From: Sphingomonas sp. R647
Lineage (GTDB): Bacteria; Pseudomonadota; Alphaproteobacteria; Sphingomonadales; Sphingomonadaceae
Length of the DNA: 64,000 nucleotides
Assembly: GCF_020177055.1 (NCBI RefSeq)
Contig: NZ_JAIQXT010000002.1
Coordinates: 372,001 to 436,000, forward strand
Direction: 5' to 3'
Shown here in pieces: positions 18,065 through 29,700 of the stretch (position 1 is its first letter; the number at the start of each line of letters is the position of its first letter). The notes beneath the pieces were generated by a model that saw only the letters and a list, made by a program, of their open reading frames with translations, did not search any database and was not told the origin of the DNA. Made by a program: the position numbers and the translations under genes.

Positions 18065-18252
18065 CACTCTGTTACAGTGCCGGAAGAAACCGGACATTCG
18101 GGTTCATTAACGCCCCGATGCCCAACGGGTTTCAGGTCGATGACGAAATGTTCCGTTTCGGTGACAATCCCCGAAGCAGCGCGTGCGGGCGATACGCGGT
18201 TGATCCGCGCCGCGCTGTTCCCTATGTGGCCGCTTTCCCGAGAAAGACCGCC

Positions 18253-18594
18253 ATGCTGTTCACCTTCCTCCTCGTCGTTCATGCCGTCATCGCATTTCTG
18301 CTGGTGACGATCATCCTGATGCAGAAGTCGGAAGGCGGCGGCCTGACCTCGGGCGGCAGCCCGTCGGGCCTGATGTCGGCGCGCGGCGCGGCCAATTTCC
18401 TCACCCGCGCGACTGCGGTTCTGGCAGGCGCGTTCGTGGTGATGAGCATCACGCTGGCGGTTCTGGCGGCAACCCGCGGCGATACCGCGATCGACACCAG
18501 CCGTGCGGCGACGCCTGCCACGCAGAGTGCGCCGGCGACGCAGCCTGTTCCCGTGGCCCCCGCGGACAACAGCGCGGTCCCGCTCGCCAACTAA
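18253..18594 (+). CDS. secG: Preprotein translocase subunit SecG
   Basis: 113 residues from the ATG at 18253 (MLFTFLLVVHAVIAFLLVTI). Two membrane spans enclose the conserved loop LMQKSEGGGLTSGGSPSGLMSARGAANFLTR. It assists SecYE in protein export. The C-terminal A/P/T-rich tail (ATPATQSAPATQPVPVAPAD) is variable in the family. It precedes pyrG by 84 bases. Confidence 0.93.
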   Translation: MLFTFLLVVHAVIAFLLVTIILMQKSEGGGLTSGGSPSGLMSARGAANFLTRATAVLAGAFVVMSITLAVLAATRGDTAIDTSRAATPATQSAPATQPVPVAPADNSAVPLAN

Positions 18595-18678
18595 ACGGCA
18601 TTTTCGAAACTTTATTTGGCGGCGTCCGGAGTCGGGCGCTTGCCCCCACTCGTGCTTGAAGGATAAGCGGTGACTCCC

Positions 18679-20316
18679 ATGACGCGGTATATTTTCATCA
18701 CCGGCGGCGTGGTCTCCTCGCTTGGCAAAGGCCTGATGGCCGCGAGCCTCGCTGCGCTGCTTCAGGCGCGCGGGTTCAAGGTCCGCATTCGCAAGTTCGA
18801 TCCCTATCTCAACGTTGATCCGGGCACGATGTCGCCCTATCAGCATGGCGAAGTCTATGTGACCGACGACGGGGCCGAGACCGACCTGGATCTTGGCCAT
18901 TATGAGCGGTTTACGGGTGTCGCCAGCCGCCAGTCGGACAACATCACGTCGGGCCGCATCTACAAGACGATCATCGAGCGTGAGCGGCGCGGCGACTATC
19001 TGGGTGCGACCGTCCAGGTGATTCCGCACGTGACCGACGCGATCAAGGACTTCGCGCAGGCGGAGACCGAGGATTTGGATTTCGTGCTGTGCGAGATCGG
19101 CGGCACCGTCGGCGACATCGAGTCGCTGCCGTTCATCGAGGCGATCCGTCAGCTCAAGAATGAGCTCGGCCGGGGCCAGTCGATCAGCGTCCATGTCACG
19201 CTGGTGCCGTATATCAAGGCAGCGGGCGAGCTGAAGACCAAGCCGACCCAGCATAGCGTGCGCGAATTGGCGTCGCTGGGCGTGCAGCCCGATGTGCTGG
19301 TGTGCCGGTGCGAACAGCCGCTGCCCGCGGGCGAGCGCGCCAAGATCGCGCAATTCTGCAACGTCCCCGCCAGCGCGGTGATCCCGGCGCTCGACGCGGC
19401 GAGCATCTATGCCGTGCCGCTGCAATATCATGCCGAGGGGCTCGACAGCGAAGTGCTGCGCGCGTTCGGAATCGAGCCGGGCGCCGCACCGGACCTGAGC
19501 CGCTGGACGCAGATCACCGATCGCCTGTTCAACCCTGAGGGTGAAGTGACGGTCGGCGTGGTCGGCAAATATGTCGGCCTGCCGGACGCGTACAAGTCGC
19601 TCAACGAAGCGCTGGTCCATGGTGGCATCGCCAACAAGGTGAAGGTCAACATCCGCTGGATCGACGCCGAGCTGTTCGAGAAGGGCGACGACGCCGAGGT
19701 TGCGGCGAACCTTGAGCCGTGCCACGCGATCCTGGTCCCCGGCGCGTTCGGATCGCGCGGTGCGGAGGGCAAGATCGCCAGCGTCCGCTTCGCGCGCGAG
19801 CGCAAGGTGCCCTATTTCGGCATTTGTTTCGGCATGCAGATGGCATGCGTCGAGGGCGCGCGGAACCTGGCCGGGATTGAGGGCGCTTCGTCGACCGAAT
19901 TCGGCGCGACGCAGGAGCCGGTGGTGGGCATCATCACCGAATGGATGAGCGCCGACGGGATCGAAAAGCGCGAAGAGGGTGGCGATCTGGGCGGCACGAT
20001 GCGGCTCGGTGCGTACCCGGCGAAACTCGACGGCAATTCGGTGGTCGCGTCGATCTATGGCAGCGACGATATCAGCGAGCGCCACCGGCACCGCTATGAG
20101 GTCAACACGGGCTATCGTGAGCGGCTGGAGGCTGGCGGTCTGGTCTTCTCCGGCCTGTCGCCGGACGGGATGCTCCCCGAGATCGTCGAGCGGCCCGACC
20201 ATCCGTGGTTCGTCGGCGTCCAGTTCCACCCGGAGCTGAAGTCCAAGCCGTTCGATCCGCACCCCCTGTTCGCCAGCTTCATCGAAGCGGCAGTGCGGCA
20301 GTCGCGACTGGTTTGA
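18679..20316 (+). CDS. pyrG: CTP synthase
   Basis: 545 residues. It aminates UTP to CTP using glutamine. The synthetase domain has [15 protein letters not shown] and [21 protein letters not shown]. The glutaminase domain has the nucleophile elbow [14 protein letters not shown] and a C-terminal [10 protein letters not shown] with the catalytic histidine. The ATG fits family length; a GTG at 18670 has AAGGA at better spacing and may be the true start, adding three residues. A strong terminator follows. Confidence 0.96.
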   Translation: MTRYIFITGGVVSSLGKGLMAASLAALLQARGFKVRIRKFDPYLNVDPGTMSPYQHGEVYVTDDGAETDLDLGHYERFTGVASRQSDNITSGRIYKTIIERERRGDYLGATVQVIPHVTDAIKDFAQAETEDLDFVLCEIGGTVGDIESLPFIEAIRQLKNELGRGQSISVHVTLVPYIKAAGELKTKPTQHSVRELASLGVQPDVLVCRCEQPLPAGERAKIAQFCNVPASAVIPALDAASIYAVPLQYHAEGLDSEVLRAFGIEPGAAPDLSRWTQITDRLFNPEGEVTVGVVGKYVGLPDAYKSLNEALVHGGIANKVKVNIRWIDAELFEKGDDAEVAANLEPCHAILVPGAFGSRGAEGKIASVRFARERKVPYFGICFGMQMACVEGARNLAGIEGASSTEFGATQEPVVGIITEWMSADGIEKREEGGDLGGTMRLGAYPAKLDGNSVVASIYGSDDISERHRHRYEVNTGYRERLEAGGLVFSGLSPDGMLPEIVERPDHPWFVGVQFHPELKSKPFDPHPLFASFIEAAVRQSRLV

Positions 20317-20337
20317 ACGCAGTTTCCTCAACGCATT

Positions 20338-20378
20338 AAAAAAGGGCGTCCGAACCGCAGTTCGGACGCCCTCTTTGT
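20338..20378. terminator. Bidirectional terminator between pyrG and hsp20
   Basis: GGGCGTCCGAAC (20344-20355) and GTTCGGACGCCC (20360-20371) form a perfect 12-base stem with a CGCA loop, flanked by six A residues on the left and TCTTTG on the right. It can serve both convergent genes. Confidence 0.85.
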
Positions 20379-20420
20379 TGGCGGTGCGCAAGGGGTCAGC
20401 GCGCCGCCGGGGGGTGGCTG

Positions 20421-20888
20421 TCAGGCGACGTCGCGATGCTCGATCGGGGTCGCTTCGCCGGTACCGCCGCCGATGGCGATCTTCTTCGGCTTCATCGCCT
20501 CGGGAACTTCACGCACCAGCTCGATCACGAGCAGGCCATCGGTGAGGTCCGCGCTCTCGACGCGCACGAAGTCGGCCAGCTCGAAGCGGCGCTCGAACCC
20601 GCGATTGGCGATGCCGAGGTGCAGCATCTGGGCGGGGTTGTTGTCCTGGGTCTCGCCCTTCTTGCCCGTCACCTGAAGCAGATTCTGCTGGGCGACGATC
20701 TCGATCTCGTCAGCCTTGAACCCGGCGACGGCGAGCGTGATCCGATAGCGGTCGTCTGACACGCGTTCGAGGTTGAAGGGCGGGTAATTCTCGCTGCTGG
20801 ACTGGCGCGCGGTGGCTTCGAGCATGTCGAAGAGCCGGTCGAAGCCGATGGTCGAGCGGCGGAAGGGGGTCAAATCAATCTGACGCAT
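20421..20888 (-). CDS. Small heat-shock protein Hsp20/IbpA family
   Basis: 155 residues from the ATG at 20888, which has GGAGG 8 bases upstream. The alpha-crystallin domain runs from about PPFNLERVSDDRYRITLAVAGF to LADGLLVIELVREVP-like strands (here TDGLLVIELVREVPE). The N-terminal LTPFRRSTIGFDRLFDML is typical of class A IbpA-like proteins. It acts as an ATP-independent holdase for unfolding proteins. Expression looks heat-controlled at two levels, by the sigma-32-like promoter and the ROSE-like leader upstream. Confidence 0.93.
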   Translation of the reverse strand: MRQIDLTPFRRSTIGFDRLFDMLEATARQSSSENYPPFNLERVSDDRYRITLAVAGFKADEIEIVAQQNLLQVTGKKGETQDNNPAQMLHLGIANRGFERRFELADFVRVESADLTDGLLVIELVREVPEAMKPKKIAIGGGTGEATPIEHRDVA

Positions 20889-20976
20889 AGCGTAATCCTC
20901 CAATGAGCAATTTCAACGTCTTGCGGTATCCGGTTCACCCGCGATGCCAAGTCTGTCCGGCCCCTGAGGCACCGAA
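20889..20976 (-). promoter_or_regulatory. ROSE-like RNA thermometer in the hsp20 leader
   Basis: The roughly 88-base untranslated leader ends with GAAATTGCTCATTGGAGGAT immediately before the start. The ROSE family is defined by a short UYGCU element that pairs imperfectly with the Shine-Dalgarno GGAGG in the last hairpin, which matches TTGCT facing GGAGG here. Upstream inverted segments could form further stems. Inference: translation is blocked when cool and opens on heating. Confidence 0.65.
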
Positions 20977-20983
20977 CAATCGT

Positions 20984-21012
20984 GATTTGGGAACTGCGCG
21001 CGCGCTTTCAAG
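20984..21012 (-). promoter_or_regulatory. Sigma-32 (RpoH) type promoter for hsp20
   Basis: On the minus strand CTTGAAA (21012-21006), a 14-base spacer, then CCCAAATC (20991-20984). This is close to the heat-shock consensus CTTGAAA with a 13-15 base spacer and CCCCATnT. It would start transcription near 20977. Confidence 0.65.
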
Positions 21013-21136
21013 AGCGGCAGAGCGTGCCGTTCGAACGATATAAAGCCCACTAATGCAGTAGGAATAGAATTGCTTTGTCGCTAAACCATACTCAATTGAT
21101 GGAGTTTAATCGGGACATCATCAAAGGGGACCACCT

Positions 21137-23626
21137 GTGAGCCTGACGAGCCTTTCCATTCTGCTGTTGAGCAGCGCATCGCCGTCCGCTCTGGCAGACG
21201 AGCCAAAGCCCGCCGCCGCTGAAGTCGTCGCGGCTGCCGAAGAGACCGAAGCGCAGGATTCGAACACGATCGTCGTGACTGCGCGTCGCCGGTCGGAGAA
21301 TGTGCAGGAGGTCCCGGTCGCCATTTCGGTGGTCGATTCCGACACACTGGAGGCGCGCGGTACCTACAACATCACCGGGCTGACCCAGCTCCAGCCGACA
21401 TTGCAATTCTATTCGCAGAACCCGCGCAACACCTTCATCAACATCCGCGGCATCGGCGCGCCGTTCGGGCTGACCAATGACGGGTTCGAGCAGGGCGTCG
21501 GCATTTACATCGACGATGTGTTCTACAACCGCATCGCCTCTGCGACGCTCGATTTCGTGGATGTCGAGCAGATCGTGACGCTGCGCGGGCCGCAGGGGAC
21601 GCTGTACGGCAAGAACACCACCGCTGGCGCGATCAACATCACCACCCGCGCGCCGAGCTTCGAGTTCGAGGGGCGCGGTGAGATTTCGGTCGGCAACCTC
21701 AATTTCAAGCAGGGCAAGGCGTCGATCTCTGGCCCCCTGTCGGACACTCTCGCCGCGCGGCTCAGCGTGACGACGACCCACCGCCGCGGCACGCTGTGGA
21801 ACACATATTCGAAAAGCTGGATCCAGTCGCAGGACAGCGTCGGGATCCGCGGGTCGGTGCTGTGGAAGCTGAGCGAGGATCTGAGCATCACCTTTGCCGT
21901 TGACTGGAACCTGCAGGATCCGATCTGCTGCGCGTTCACATATGGCGGTTACGGCCCGACGCAGCGCGCCGCGAACCGGCAATATCCCGCGCTGATCGCC
22001 GCATTCCCCGGCTATGCGCCGCCCAGCACCAACCCCTATGACCGGGTGACCGATGTCGATGCGCAGCTGTCGGCACGCAACGAGATTGGCGGCGCATCGA
22101 TCCGGGCGGTGTGGGACGTCAGCGATGGCAATAGCCTGACCTCGATCACTGCGTGGCGGTTCTGGGATTGGACCCCGGCGAACGACCGCGACTACACCGG
22201 ACTGCAGGTCTACACCAAGGTCAACAACCCGACCGAGCAGAGCCAATATTCGCAGGAATTCCGCTTCAATCATGAAGGGAACGGGTTCGATTTCGTGGTC
22301 GGCGCATTCGCCTTCCACCAGAAGATCCGCACCAGCGGCATTCAGGAGACGGGGCGCGATGCCAGCCGCTGGCTGCTCAACCCGACCAGCGCGCTGTCGA
22401 ACAACCCGGCGGTGCTGAACAATCTGGTCGCGATCAACGACATCCGGCTCGATAACACCAGCCTCGCGCTCTACGGCAAGCTTAACCTCAAGGTTGGCGA
22501 GCGCTTCACCGTGTCGCCCGGCGTCCGCATCAATTATGACAAGAAGGATGGGCTGTATAACTCGGTGGTGACTGGGACCGCGTCGGACGGCACGCGCCGC
22601 GAAGTGTCACCGGTTCCGGGGTCGCCTTACTACTCCGATTCCTGGATCGCAGCACAGCGCGGTATTCAGGCATCGCAGTTTTTCGAGCCTGAATTCAGCG
22701 CGTGGAACCTCTCCTACGACCTCAACCTGCGCTATGAGCTGGCCGACGATATCAACGCCTATGCGACCTATGCGCGCTCGTTCAAAACGGGCGGTATCAA
22801 CCTGAACGGCGTCCGCGCTGACGCGAATGGCGTGCCCAACGCGGCCGACTTCACGATCAAGCCGGAAAAGGTCGATCATTTCGAGGTGGGCCTCAAGACT
22901 CAGTTCTGGGATCGCAAGGCGACGTTCAACGTCACCGGCTTCTGGACCAAGATCAAGGATTTCCAGGCCAGCGTGAGCAATGGCCAGCTCGGCACCGTGC
23001 GCGGCTATCTGGCGAATGCGGACAGAGTGAGCAGCAAGGGCGTCGAGGCTGATTTCTCGATCCGTCCGAGCGCGCGCTTCAACGCCTATGTCAGCGGCGC
23101 CTATACCGACGCAAAGTTCGACCAGTTCTGCGATGCCCCGCCGCCGCCGGAACTCGCTGGCGGATCGACCACCGGGATCGTCCAGACGGGGAAGTGCACC
23201 TTCACCGGCACGGTCGGCGCGCCGAGCACGCCGGGGGCGGTCAGCCCGCCAATTTATGACGCATCCGGATCGGTGCTGCCGGGCGTGTCGAAATGGGCGT
23301 TCTCCTGGGGTGCCGAGGGCAATGTGCCGAGCAAGTTGTTTGGGCAGGATGGGCAATTCTACCTCGGCTATGACGCCAGCTCGCGCTCGCGCTGGTCGTC
23401 CAACCCGTCGCCGTCGATCTACACCTGGGTGGACGGATATGCGCTGCACAACTTCCGTGGCGGCTTTCGCACCGAGCGTTTCGACGCGTTCGTGTGGGCG
23501 CGCAACGCCTTCGACAAGGATTATATCGACCTCTACCTTGCGGGCACCGGCGGCAACACCGGCCTGATCGCGTCGCAGGTCGGCGATCCCCAGACGTTCG
23601 GTGGAACCATCAAGTTCAACTTCTGA
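21137..23626 (+). CDS. TonB-dependent outer-membrane receptor
   Basis: 829 residues from a GTG with AAAGGGG upstream. Signal peptide LSILLLSSASPSALA, then an alanine/glutamate linker and a TonB-box-like NTIVVTARRR. The plug domain contains ENVQEVPVAISVVDSDTLE and RGPQGTLYGKNTTAGAIN. The C-terminal beta-barrel ends in aromatic FGGTIKFNF, the usual assembly signal. It takes up a bulky ligand (siderophore, glycan or aromatic) through the outer membrane with TonB energy. No Fur-type site or linked catabolic gene gives away the ligand. Confidence 0.92.
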   Translation: MSLTSLSILLLSSASPSALADEPKPAAAEVVAAAEETEAQDSNTIVVTARRRSENVQEVPVAISVVDSDTLEARGTYNITGLTQLQPTLQFYSQNPRNTFINIRGIGAPFGLTNDGFEQGVGIYIDDVFYNRIASATLDFVDVEQIVTLRGPQGTLYGKNTTAGAINITTRAPSFEFEGRGEISVGNLNFKQGKASISGPLSDTLAARLSVTTTHRRGTLWNTYSKSWIQSQDSVGIRGSVLWKLSEDLSITFAVDWNLQDPICCAFTYGGYGPTQRAANRQYPALIAAFPGYAPPSTNPYDRVTDVDAQLSARNEIGGASIRAVWDVSDGNSLTSITAWRFWDWTPANDRDYTGLQVYTKVNNPTEQSQYSQEFRFNHEGNGFDFVVGAFAFHQKIRTSGIQETGRDASRWLLNPTSALSNNPAVLNNLVAINDIRLDNTSLALYGKLNLKVGERFTVSPGVRINYDKKDGLYNSVVTGTASDGTRREVSPVPGSPYYSDSWIAAQRGIQASQFFEPEFSAWNLSYDLNLRYELADDINAYATYARSFKTGGINLNGVRADANGVPNAADFTIKPEKVDHFEVGLKTQFWDRKATFNVTGFWTKIKDFQASVSNGQLGTVRGYLANADRVSSKGVEADFSIRPSARFNAYVSGAYTDAKFDQFCDAPPPPELAGGSTTGIVQTGKCTFTGTVGAPSTPGAVSPPIYDASGSVLPGVSKWAFSWGAEGNVPSKLFGQDGQFYLGYDASSRSRWSSNPSPSIYTWVDGYALHNFRGGFRTERFDAFVWARNAFDKDYIDLYLAGTGGNTGLIASQVGDPQTFGGTIKFNF

Positions 23627-24146
23627 TCGCGACTCCGGTGCGGTGCAGGTCCCATGCACGCGGGATCGCACGGCCGGACAGGGGAGGGGGCCGGGATGGC
23701 TCCCGAGGCCTCCTCCCCGAACTTCCTTGTCCGACGACCAGAAACGCATCACGCTCGTCGCCTCGGACTTGATCCGGGGCAGGGCTGCCTTTCCTCGATG
23801 CTGTCAGGAAGCCCAGCCTCGGCTCAAGGCCGGGGCGACGGTGGAAGATCGGGTGTACGGGGCCAGAAATGCCAAAGGCCCGGGCCGTTTCCGACCCGGG
23901 CCCCTGCGTGACGATGCCTCGTCAGCCCCCTTAAGTGGCCACTTCTGCCCGCGCGCCCTTTTCAAGGCGGGGCTGAAGAGCCTCCCCGAACCACGGCCGT
24001 TGCCATTGCTTCGTGGCGCTTTGCTAGGATGGCATGTGGCGGTTGTCACGGGGCGATGGGCGCGTCGTGACTCTTTGCGGCAACCCTGTGTTGATTTGGC
24101 AACAGCGCGATTGCGTGTGCCTGCGCCACCCCCTAACACCCCACCC
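23627..24146. other. Gene-free 520-base interval between the receptor and lolC
   Basis: I see no convincing gene on either strand; long frames here are Arg/Ser/Pro-rich shadows of GC-rich DNA. It contains an inverted pair of degenerate repeats (23755-23781, with CCTCGGACTTGATCCGGGGC, and 23818-23843, with GGCTCAAGGCCGGGGCGACG) and a GGCCCGGG/CCCGGGCC hairpin at about 23877-23908 that is followed by a T-rich stretch on the minus strand. The last 100 bases are less GC-rich and probably hold the lolC promoter. Confidence 0.5.
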
Positions 24147-25389
24147 ATGTTCCTTTCCCGATATGAACGCATGATCGCGCGCCGGTACCTGCTGCCGGGC
24201 CGGGGCGAAGCCTTTATCGCGCTGGTCGCGTCGATCAGCCTGGTTGCGGTGATGCTGGGTGTTGCCGCTCTGGTCATCGTGATGAGCGTGATGAATGGCT
24301 TTCGTGCCGAGCTGTTCGACAAGATCACCGGGCTGAACGGCCATGCGGTGATTCAGGGCTATGGCGGCCAGCTGCGCGACTGGCGTGAGGTGGTGGCCGA
24401 GGCGCGCAAGACGCCGGGGGTGACGACTGCGACTCCGCTGATCGAACAGCCGTTGATGGCGAGCTTTCAGGGGCGGGTTGAGGGGGTGCTGGTCCGCGGC
24501 ATGACCGTTGCCGATCTGCGCGCCAACCCGACGCTCAACCGTAATGTGGTGATGGGCCGGATGGCCGAGCTGACCGCGGATTGCGAATGCATCGCGATCG
24601 GGTCGCGGCTGGCGAGCACGCTCGGTGCATCGCTCGGCAGCAGCGTGCAGTTGATCAGCCCGCAGGGGCCGTCGACGCCGTTCGGCACCGTGCCGCGAAT
24701 CGTGTCGTACCGCGTTGCTGCGATCTTTGAGGTCGGGGTCTATGATTACGACAAGGCGTTCGTGGTCATGCCGATGGAGACCGCCCAGACCCTGCTGCTG
24801 ATGGGCGATGCGGTCAGCATGGTCGAGATCGACACCGAAGATCCCGACCGCGTCGGCGAAATCCTCGCCCCGCTCGCGCAAAAGGTGGTGCAGAGCGCGC
24901 AGCTGTCCGATTGGCGCACGCTCAACGCGACTCTGTTCGAGGCGCTGGCGGTCGACCGGCTGGTGACGTTCACGGTGTTGTCGATCCTGATCCTCGTCGC
25001 GGTGTTCAACATCCTGTCGTCGCTGATCATGCTGGTGCGCGCCAAGACGCGCGACATCGCGATCCTGCGCACGATGGGGGCGACGCGCAGCGGCCTCATC
25101 AAGATCTTCGTGACAGTCGGCACCGCGATTGGCGGGCTGGGCATCCTCGCCGGTCTGATCCTCGGCTTCATCCTGCTCTATTTCCGCCAGGGAGTGCTGA
25201 GCTTCCTCGGCTTCATCACCGGACAGGAAATCTGGGACCCGTCGATGCGTTACCTCACTGAATTGCCCGCCAAGACCGACCCGGTTGAGGTCGCCAGCAT
25301 CGCGCTGATGGCGCTGGGGTTCAGCTTCCTTGCGACGCTCTACCCCGCGTTCAAGGCGGCGAGTACCGATCCGGTTCAGGTGTTGCGTT

Positions 25390-25397
<8 letters not shown>
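24147..25397 (+). CDS. lolC: Lipoprotein-releasing ABC transporter permease LolC/LolE family
   Basis: 416 residues from the ATG at 24147. Family features are the start [22 protein letters not shown], the first membrane span with [25 protein letters not shown], a large periplasmic domain, and three C-terminal spans ([18 protein letters not shown] and others). With LolD it extracts outer-membrane lipoproteins from the inner membrane. Many alphaproteobacteria have a single LolC/E-type permease, consistent with the single copy here. It overlaps lolD by 8 bases. Confidence 0.93.
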
Positions 25398-26069
<672 letters not shown>

Positions 26070-26073
<4 letters not shown>

Positions 26074-26549
26074 CGGCGATCACCGAAATTCCCGTCAAGG
26101 CAGCGAGTGGCGAGCGGACCGACCTGTCGTCCTATGCCGGCGACGTGCTGCTGGTCGTCAATGTCGCGTCCAAATGCGGGTTCACCCCGCAATATACCGG
26201 ACTTGAGGAGCTGCACCGCCGCTATGGCACGCGCGGGTTCGAGGTGCTGGGCTTCCCGTGTAACCAGTTCGGCGCGCAGGAGCCGGGGGATGCGGCGGAG
26301 ATCGCGAATTTCTGTTCGCTGACCTATGACGTCACCTTTCCGGTGTTTGGCAAGGTCGACGTTAACGGCGCGGATGCCGCACCGCTGTATCGCTGGCTCA
26401 AGAAGGAAGCGCCTGGCCTGTTCGGGACCGAGGGGATCAAGTGGAACTTCACCAAGTTCCTGATCGATCGCGAGGGGAATGTCGTGGAACGCTACGCCCC
26501 GCAGACCAAGCCCGAGGATATCGCGGCGGATATCGAGAAGCTGCTTTAG
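26070..26549 (+). CDS. Glutathione peroxidase family protein
   Basis: 159 residues. The peroxidatic cysteine is in [13 protein letters not shown], followed by the family blocks [14 protein letters not shown] and [12 protein letters not shown], giving the Cys-Gln-Trp-Asn active-site set. The second cysteine in NQFG block (FPCNQF) is family-typical. It reduces hydroperoxides, in bacteria often with thioredoxin rather than glutathione. Translation is coupled to lolD by a 4-base overlap, which is positional and need not mean a shared role. Confidence 0.93.
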
Positions 26550-26552
26550 CGA

Positions 26553-26717
26553 AATTCCTCCCCTGAGCTTGTCTCAGGGGAGGGGGACCGCGGCCGCAGG
26601 GCGTGGTGGAGGGGCGGCCGCGTAGACGGCCGTGAGCATCTCGGCAAAATTCCGCCCTCTGCGGGGCGGCCCCTCCACCGCCTTCGGCGGTCCCCCTCCC
26701 CGTGCCGGGGAGGAATT
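26553..26717. repeat. Inverted repeat element between the peroxidase gene and dnaE
   Basis: Two copies face each other. Each has AATTCCTCCCC, a small loop, GGGGAGGGGGACCG and a GGTGGAGGGGC-like extension. The left copy holds a perfect 11-base stem (CCTCCCCTGAG/CTCAGGGGAGG, 26557-26583). It may also end transcription of lolC-lolD-gpx. Such elements are frequent between sphingomonad genes. Confidence 0.7.
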
Positions 26718-26778
26718 AGATGTGGAGAACCTGTGCCAGCGGGTTTCGCCACCGGCAAAGGGTACATATAACCAGCCC

Positions 26779-29700
26779 ATGCCCCATTCCGGCTTTGTCC
26801 CCCTCCGTATCTTCTCCGCCTACACGATGCTGGAGGGCGCGATCGAGCCCAAGGCGATTGCGGCGCGGGCGCGTGAGCTGGGGTTTCCGGCGGCGGGGCT
26901 GTGTGATCGCAACGGGCTGTATGCCGCGATGCCCTATTCCGACGCCGCGAAGAAGGCGGGGGTGCAGCCGATCATCGGGTCGCTGCTGTGCGTCGAGCGG
27001 CCCGACATGCCCGATGGCGTTACTCCGCCGCTCGACTGGCTGGCGCTGTTGGCGCAGGATGCGACGGGCTACGAAAATCTCTGCCACCTCGTGTCGATGG
27101 CGCATCTCGACCGGCCGATCGAGAAGGACGCGCATGTCCCGTTCGCTGCGCTGAACGGGCGCACCGACGGTCTGATTGCGCTGACCGCCGGGCGCGAGGG
27201 CGGGCTGACGCGGCTGTTTGCCGAGGAGCAGGACGAGGCTGCGTTCGCGTACGCCGACCGGCTGCAGGGGCTGTTCGGCGACCGGCTGTATATCGAGATC
27301 GTCCGGCGGCTGGATGAGGTTGAGGCGCGCGCCGAGCCGCGGTTGCTCGAGCTGGCCTATGCGCGTGGCATTCCGATCGTGGCAAGCAACCCGGCCTGCT
27401 ATTCGGTCCCCGATTTCCATCAGGCGCATGACGCAATGCTGTGCATCGCGGGCTCTGCCTATGTCGCGAGCGATGATCGCCAGCGGTCCTCGCCCGATGC
27501 GTGGATGAAGCCTGCGACCGAGATGAAGCGGCTGTTCGACGATCTGCCCGAGGCGATCGACAACACGCTGGTCGTCGCTCAGCGCTGTGCCTTTGCCGCG
27601 CCCAAGCGCAAGCCGATCCTTCCCAGCCTGGCCGGCGATATCGAGGGCGAGGCGACGCAGTTGCGCGACGACGCGCGCGCCGGGCTGGAGGCGCGGCTGG
27701 CCTATGCCGGGATCACCGATCCGGCGAAGCGTCAGGAATATTTCGACCGGCTGGCGTTCGAGACCGACATCATCGTCCAGATGGGTTTCCCCGGCTACTT
27801 CCTGATCGTTGCGGACTTCATCAAATGGGCCAAGGCGAACGGCATTCCGGTGGGGCCGGGGCGCGGTTCGGGCGCGGGTAGCGTCGTCGCCTGGGCGCTG
27901 ACGATCACTGATCTCGATCCGCTGGCGCTGGGGTTGCTGTTCGAGCGCTTCCTGAACCCGGAACGCGTGTCGATGCCCGACTTCGACATCGATTTCTGCG
28001 AAACCCGGCGTGGCGAAGTGATCCGCTACGTCCAGGCGAAATATGGGCGCAATCAGGTTGCGCAGATCATCACATTCGGAACGATGAAGGCGCGCGCCGT
28101 GCTCAAGGACACCGGGCGCGTGCTGCAGATGAGCTATGGCCAGGTCGACCGGCTGGCGAAGCTGGTGCCGAACCATCCGACCGACCCATGGACGCTGTCG
28201 CGGTCGCTGAACGGGGTGAGCGAGTTCAAAGCCGAGTATGACGGCGCGACCGATGTCCGCCATCTGATCGACCTGGCCATGCGGCTGGAGGGCCTGCCGC
28301 GCCACTCGTCCACCCACGCGGCGGGTGTGGTGATCGGCGACCGGCCGCTGGCGGAGCTGGTTCCGCTGTATCGCGACCCGCGCTCCGACATGCCGGTCAC
28401 GCAGTTCGACATGAAATATGTCGAGGGCGCCGGGCTGGTGAAGTTCGACTTCCTTGGCCTCAAGACGCTGTCGGTGCTGCAAAAGGCGGTCGATCTGCTC
28501 GCGGCGCGCAACATCACGATCGATCTGGCCGCGCTCGGCTGGGACGATCCGGCGGTGTACGAACTGCTTCAGCGCGGTGAGACGGTGGGCGTGTTCCAGC
28601 TCGAATCCGAAGGGATGCGGCGCACGCTGACGGCGGTGCGGCCGACCAATTTCGGCGACATCGTCGCGCTCGTCTCGCTCTATCGGCCGGGTCCGATGGA
28701 CAACATCCCGATGTTCGGTGCGCGCAAGGCCGGGCGTGAGCCCATCGAATATCCGCACCCATTGCTGGAGGGCATCCTTCAGGAGACCTACGGGATCTTC
28801 GTCTATCAGGAACAGGTGATGCAGGCCGCGCAGATCCTGGCCGGCTATTCGCTGGGCGGTGCAGATTTGCTGCGCCGCGCGATGGGCAAGAAGATCAAGG
28901 CCGAGATGGATGCGCAGCGCGCGCTGTTCGTCGAGGGCTGCGCGAAGATGAACAACATCTCGGAGGCGAAGGCCAACGAGCTGTTCGACTTGATCGACAA
29001 GTTCGCTGGCTACGGCTTCAACAAGTCGCACGCGGCGGCCTATGCGCTGCTCGCCTACCATACGGCGTGGCTGAAGGCACATTATCCGCACGAATTCTAC
29101 GCCGCGTCGATGTGCTTCGAACTTGGGCAGACCGAGAAATTGGCGGTGTTCGTCGAGGATATGAAGCGGCTCGGTACGCCGTGCCTGCCGCCCGATATCA
29201 ATGCGAGCGAGGCGGAGTTTTCGGTCGCGGAGACGCAGGAAGGATTCGCTGTCCGTTATGCGCTCGCGGGCCTGAAGGGCGTGGGCGAGAAGGCGATGGA
29301 GCTGCTGGTCGAGGAGCGGCAGGCCAAGGGGCGGTTCCAGAGCCTCGATGATTTCGCACGGCGGGTGGACCCGCGGCTGCTCAACAAGCGGCAGGTCGAA
29401 GCGCTGGCGGGGGCGGGGGCGTTCGACAGCGTCGCGCCCGATCGCGCCAAGGTTCACGCCGCCGCCGAGACGATCATGGCGGTGGCGCAGCGCACGCATG
29501 AAAACCGCACCAGCGGGCAGGGCGGCCTGTTCGGCGAGGCCGAGCCGGTGGGGTCGGCGATCCAGCTGCCCAAGAGCGCGAACTGGACATTGGGCCAGCG
29601 GATCGAGGCGGAGAAGGAGGCGTTCGGTTTCTTCTTCTCGGCGCATCCGCTCGACCGCTATCAGCATCTCGCCAAGCTGCATTCGGCGCGCAGCATCGCC

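Noticed and set aside
18064..20391. 775-codon minus-strand frame opposite secG and pyrG
   Set aside because: Shadow of pyrG; low-complexity basic product.
20982..21136. Fur-box or riboswitch upstream of the TonB-dependent receptor
   Set aside because: The AT-rich stretch before the receptor lacks a 19-base GATAATGAT-type dyad, and no cobalamin-type B12 box was found.
23804..24328. Possible 174-codon gene before lolC on the minus strand
   Set aside because: Arg/Ser/Ala-rich with no start signal, overlapping the repeats and the lolC N-terminus.
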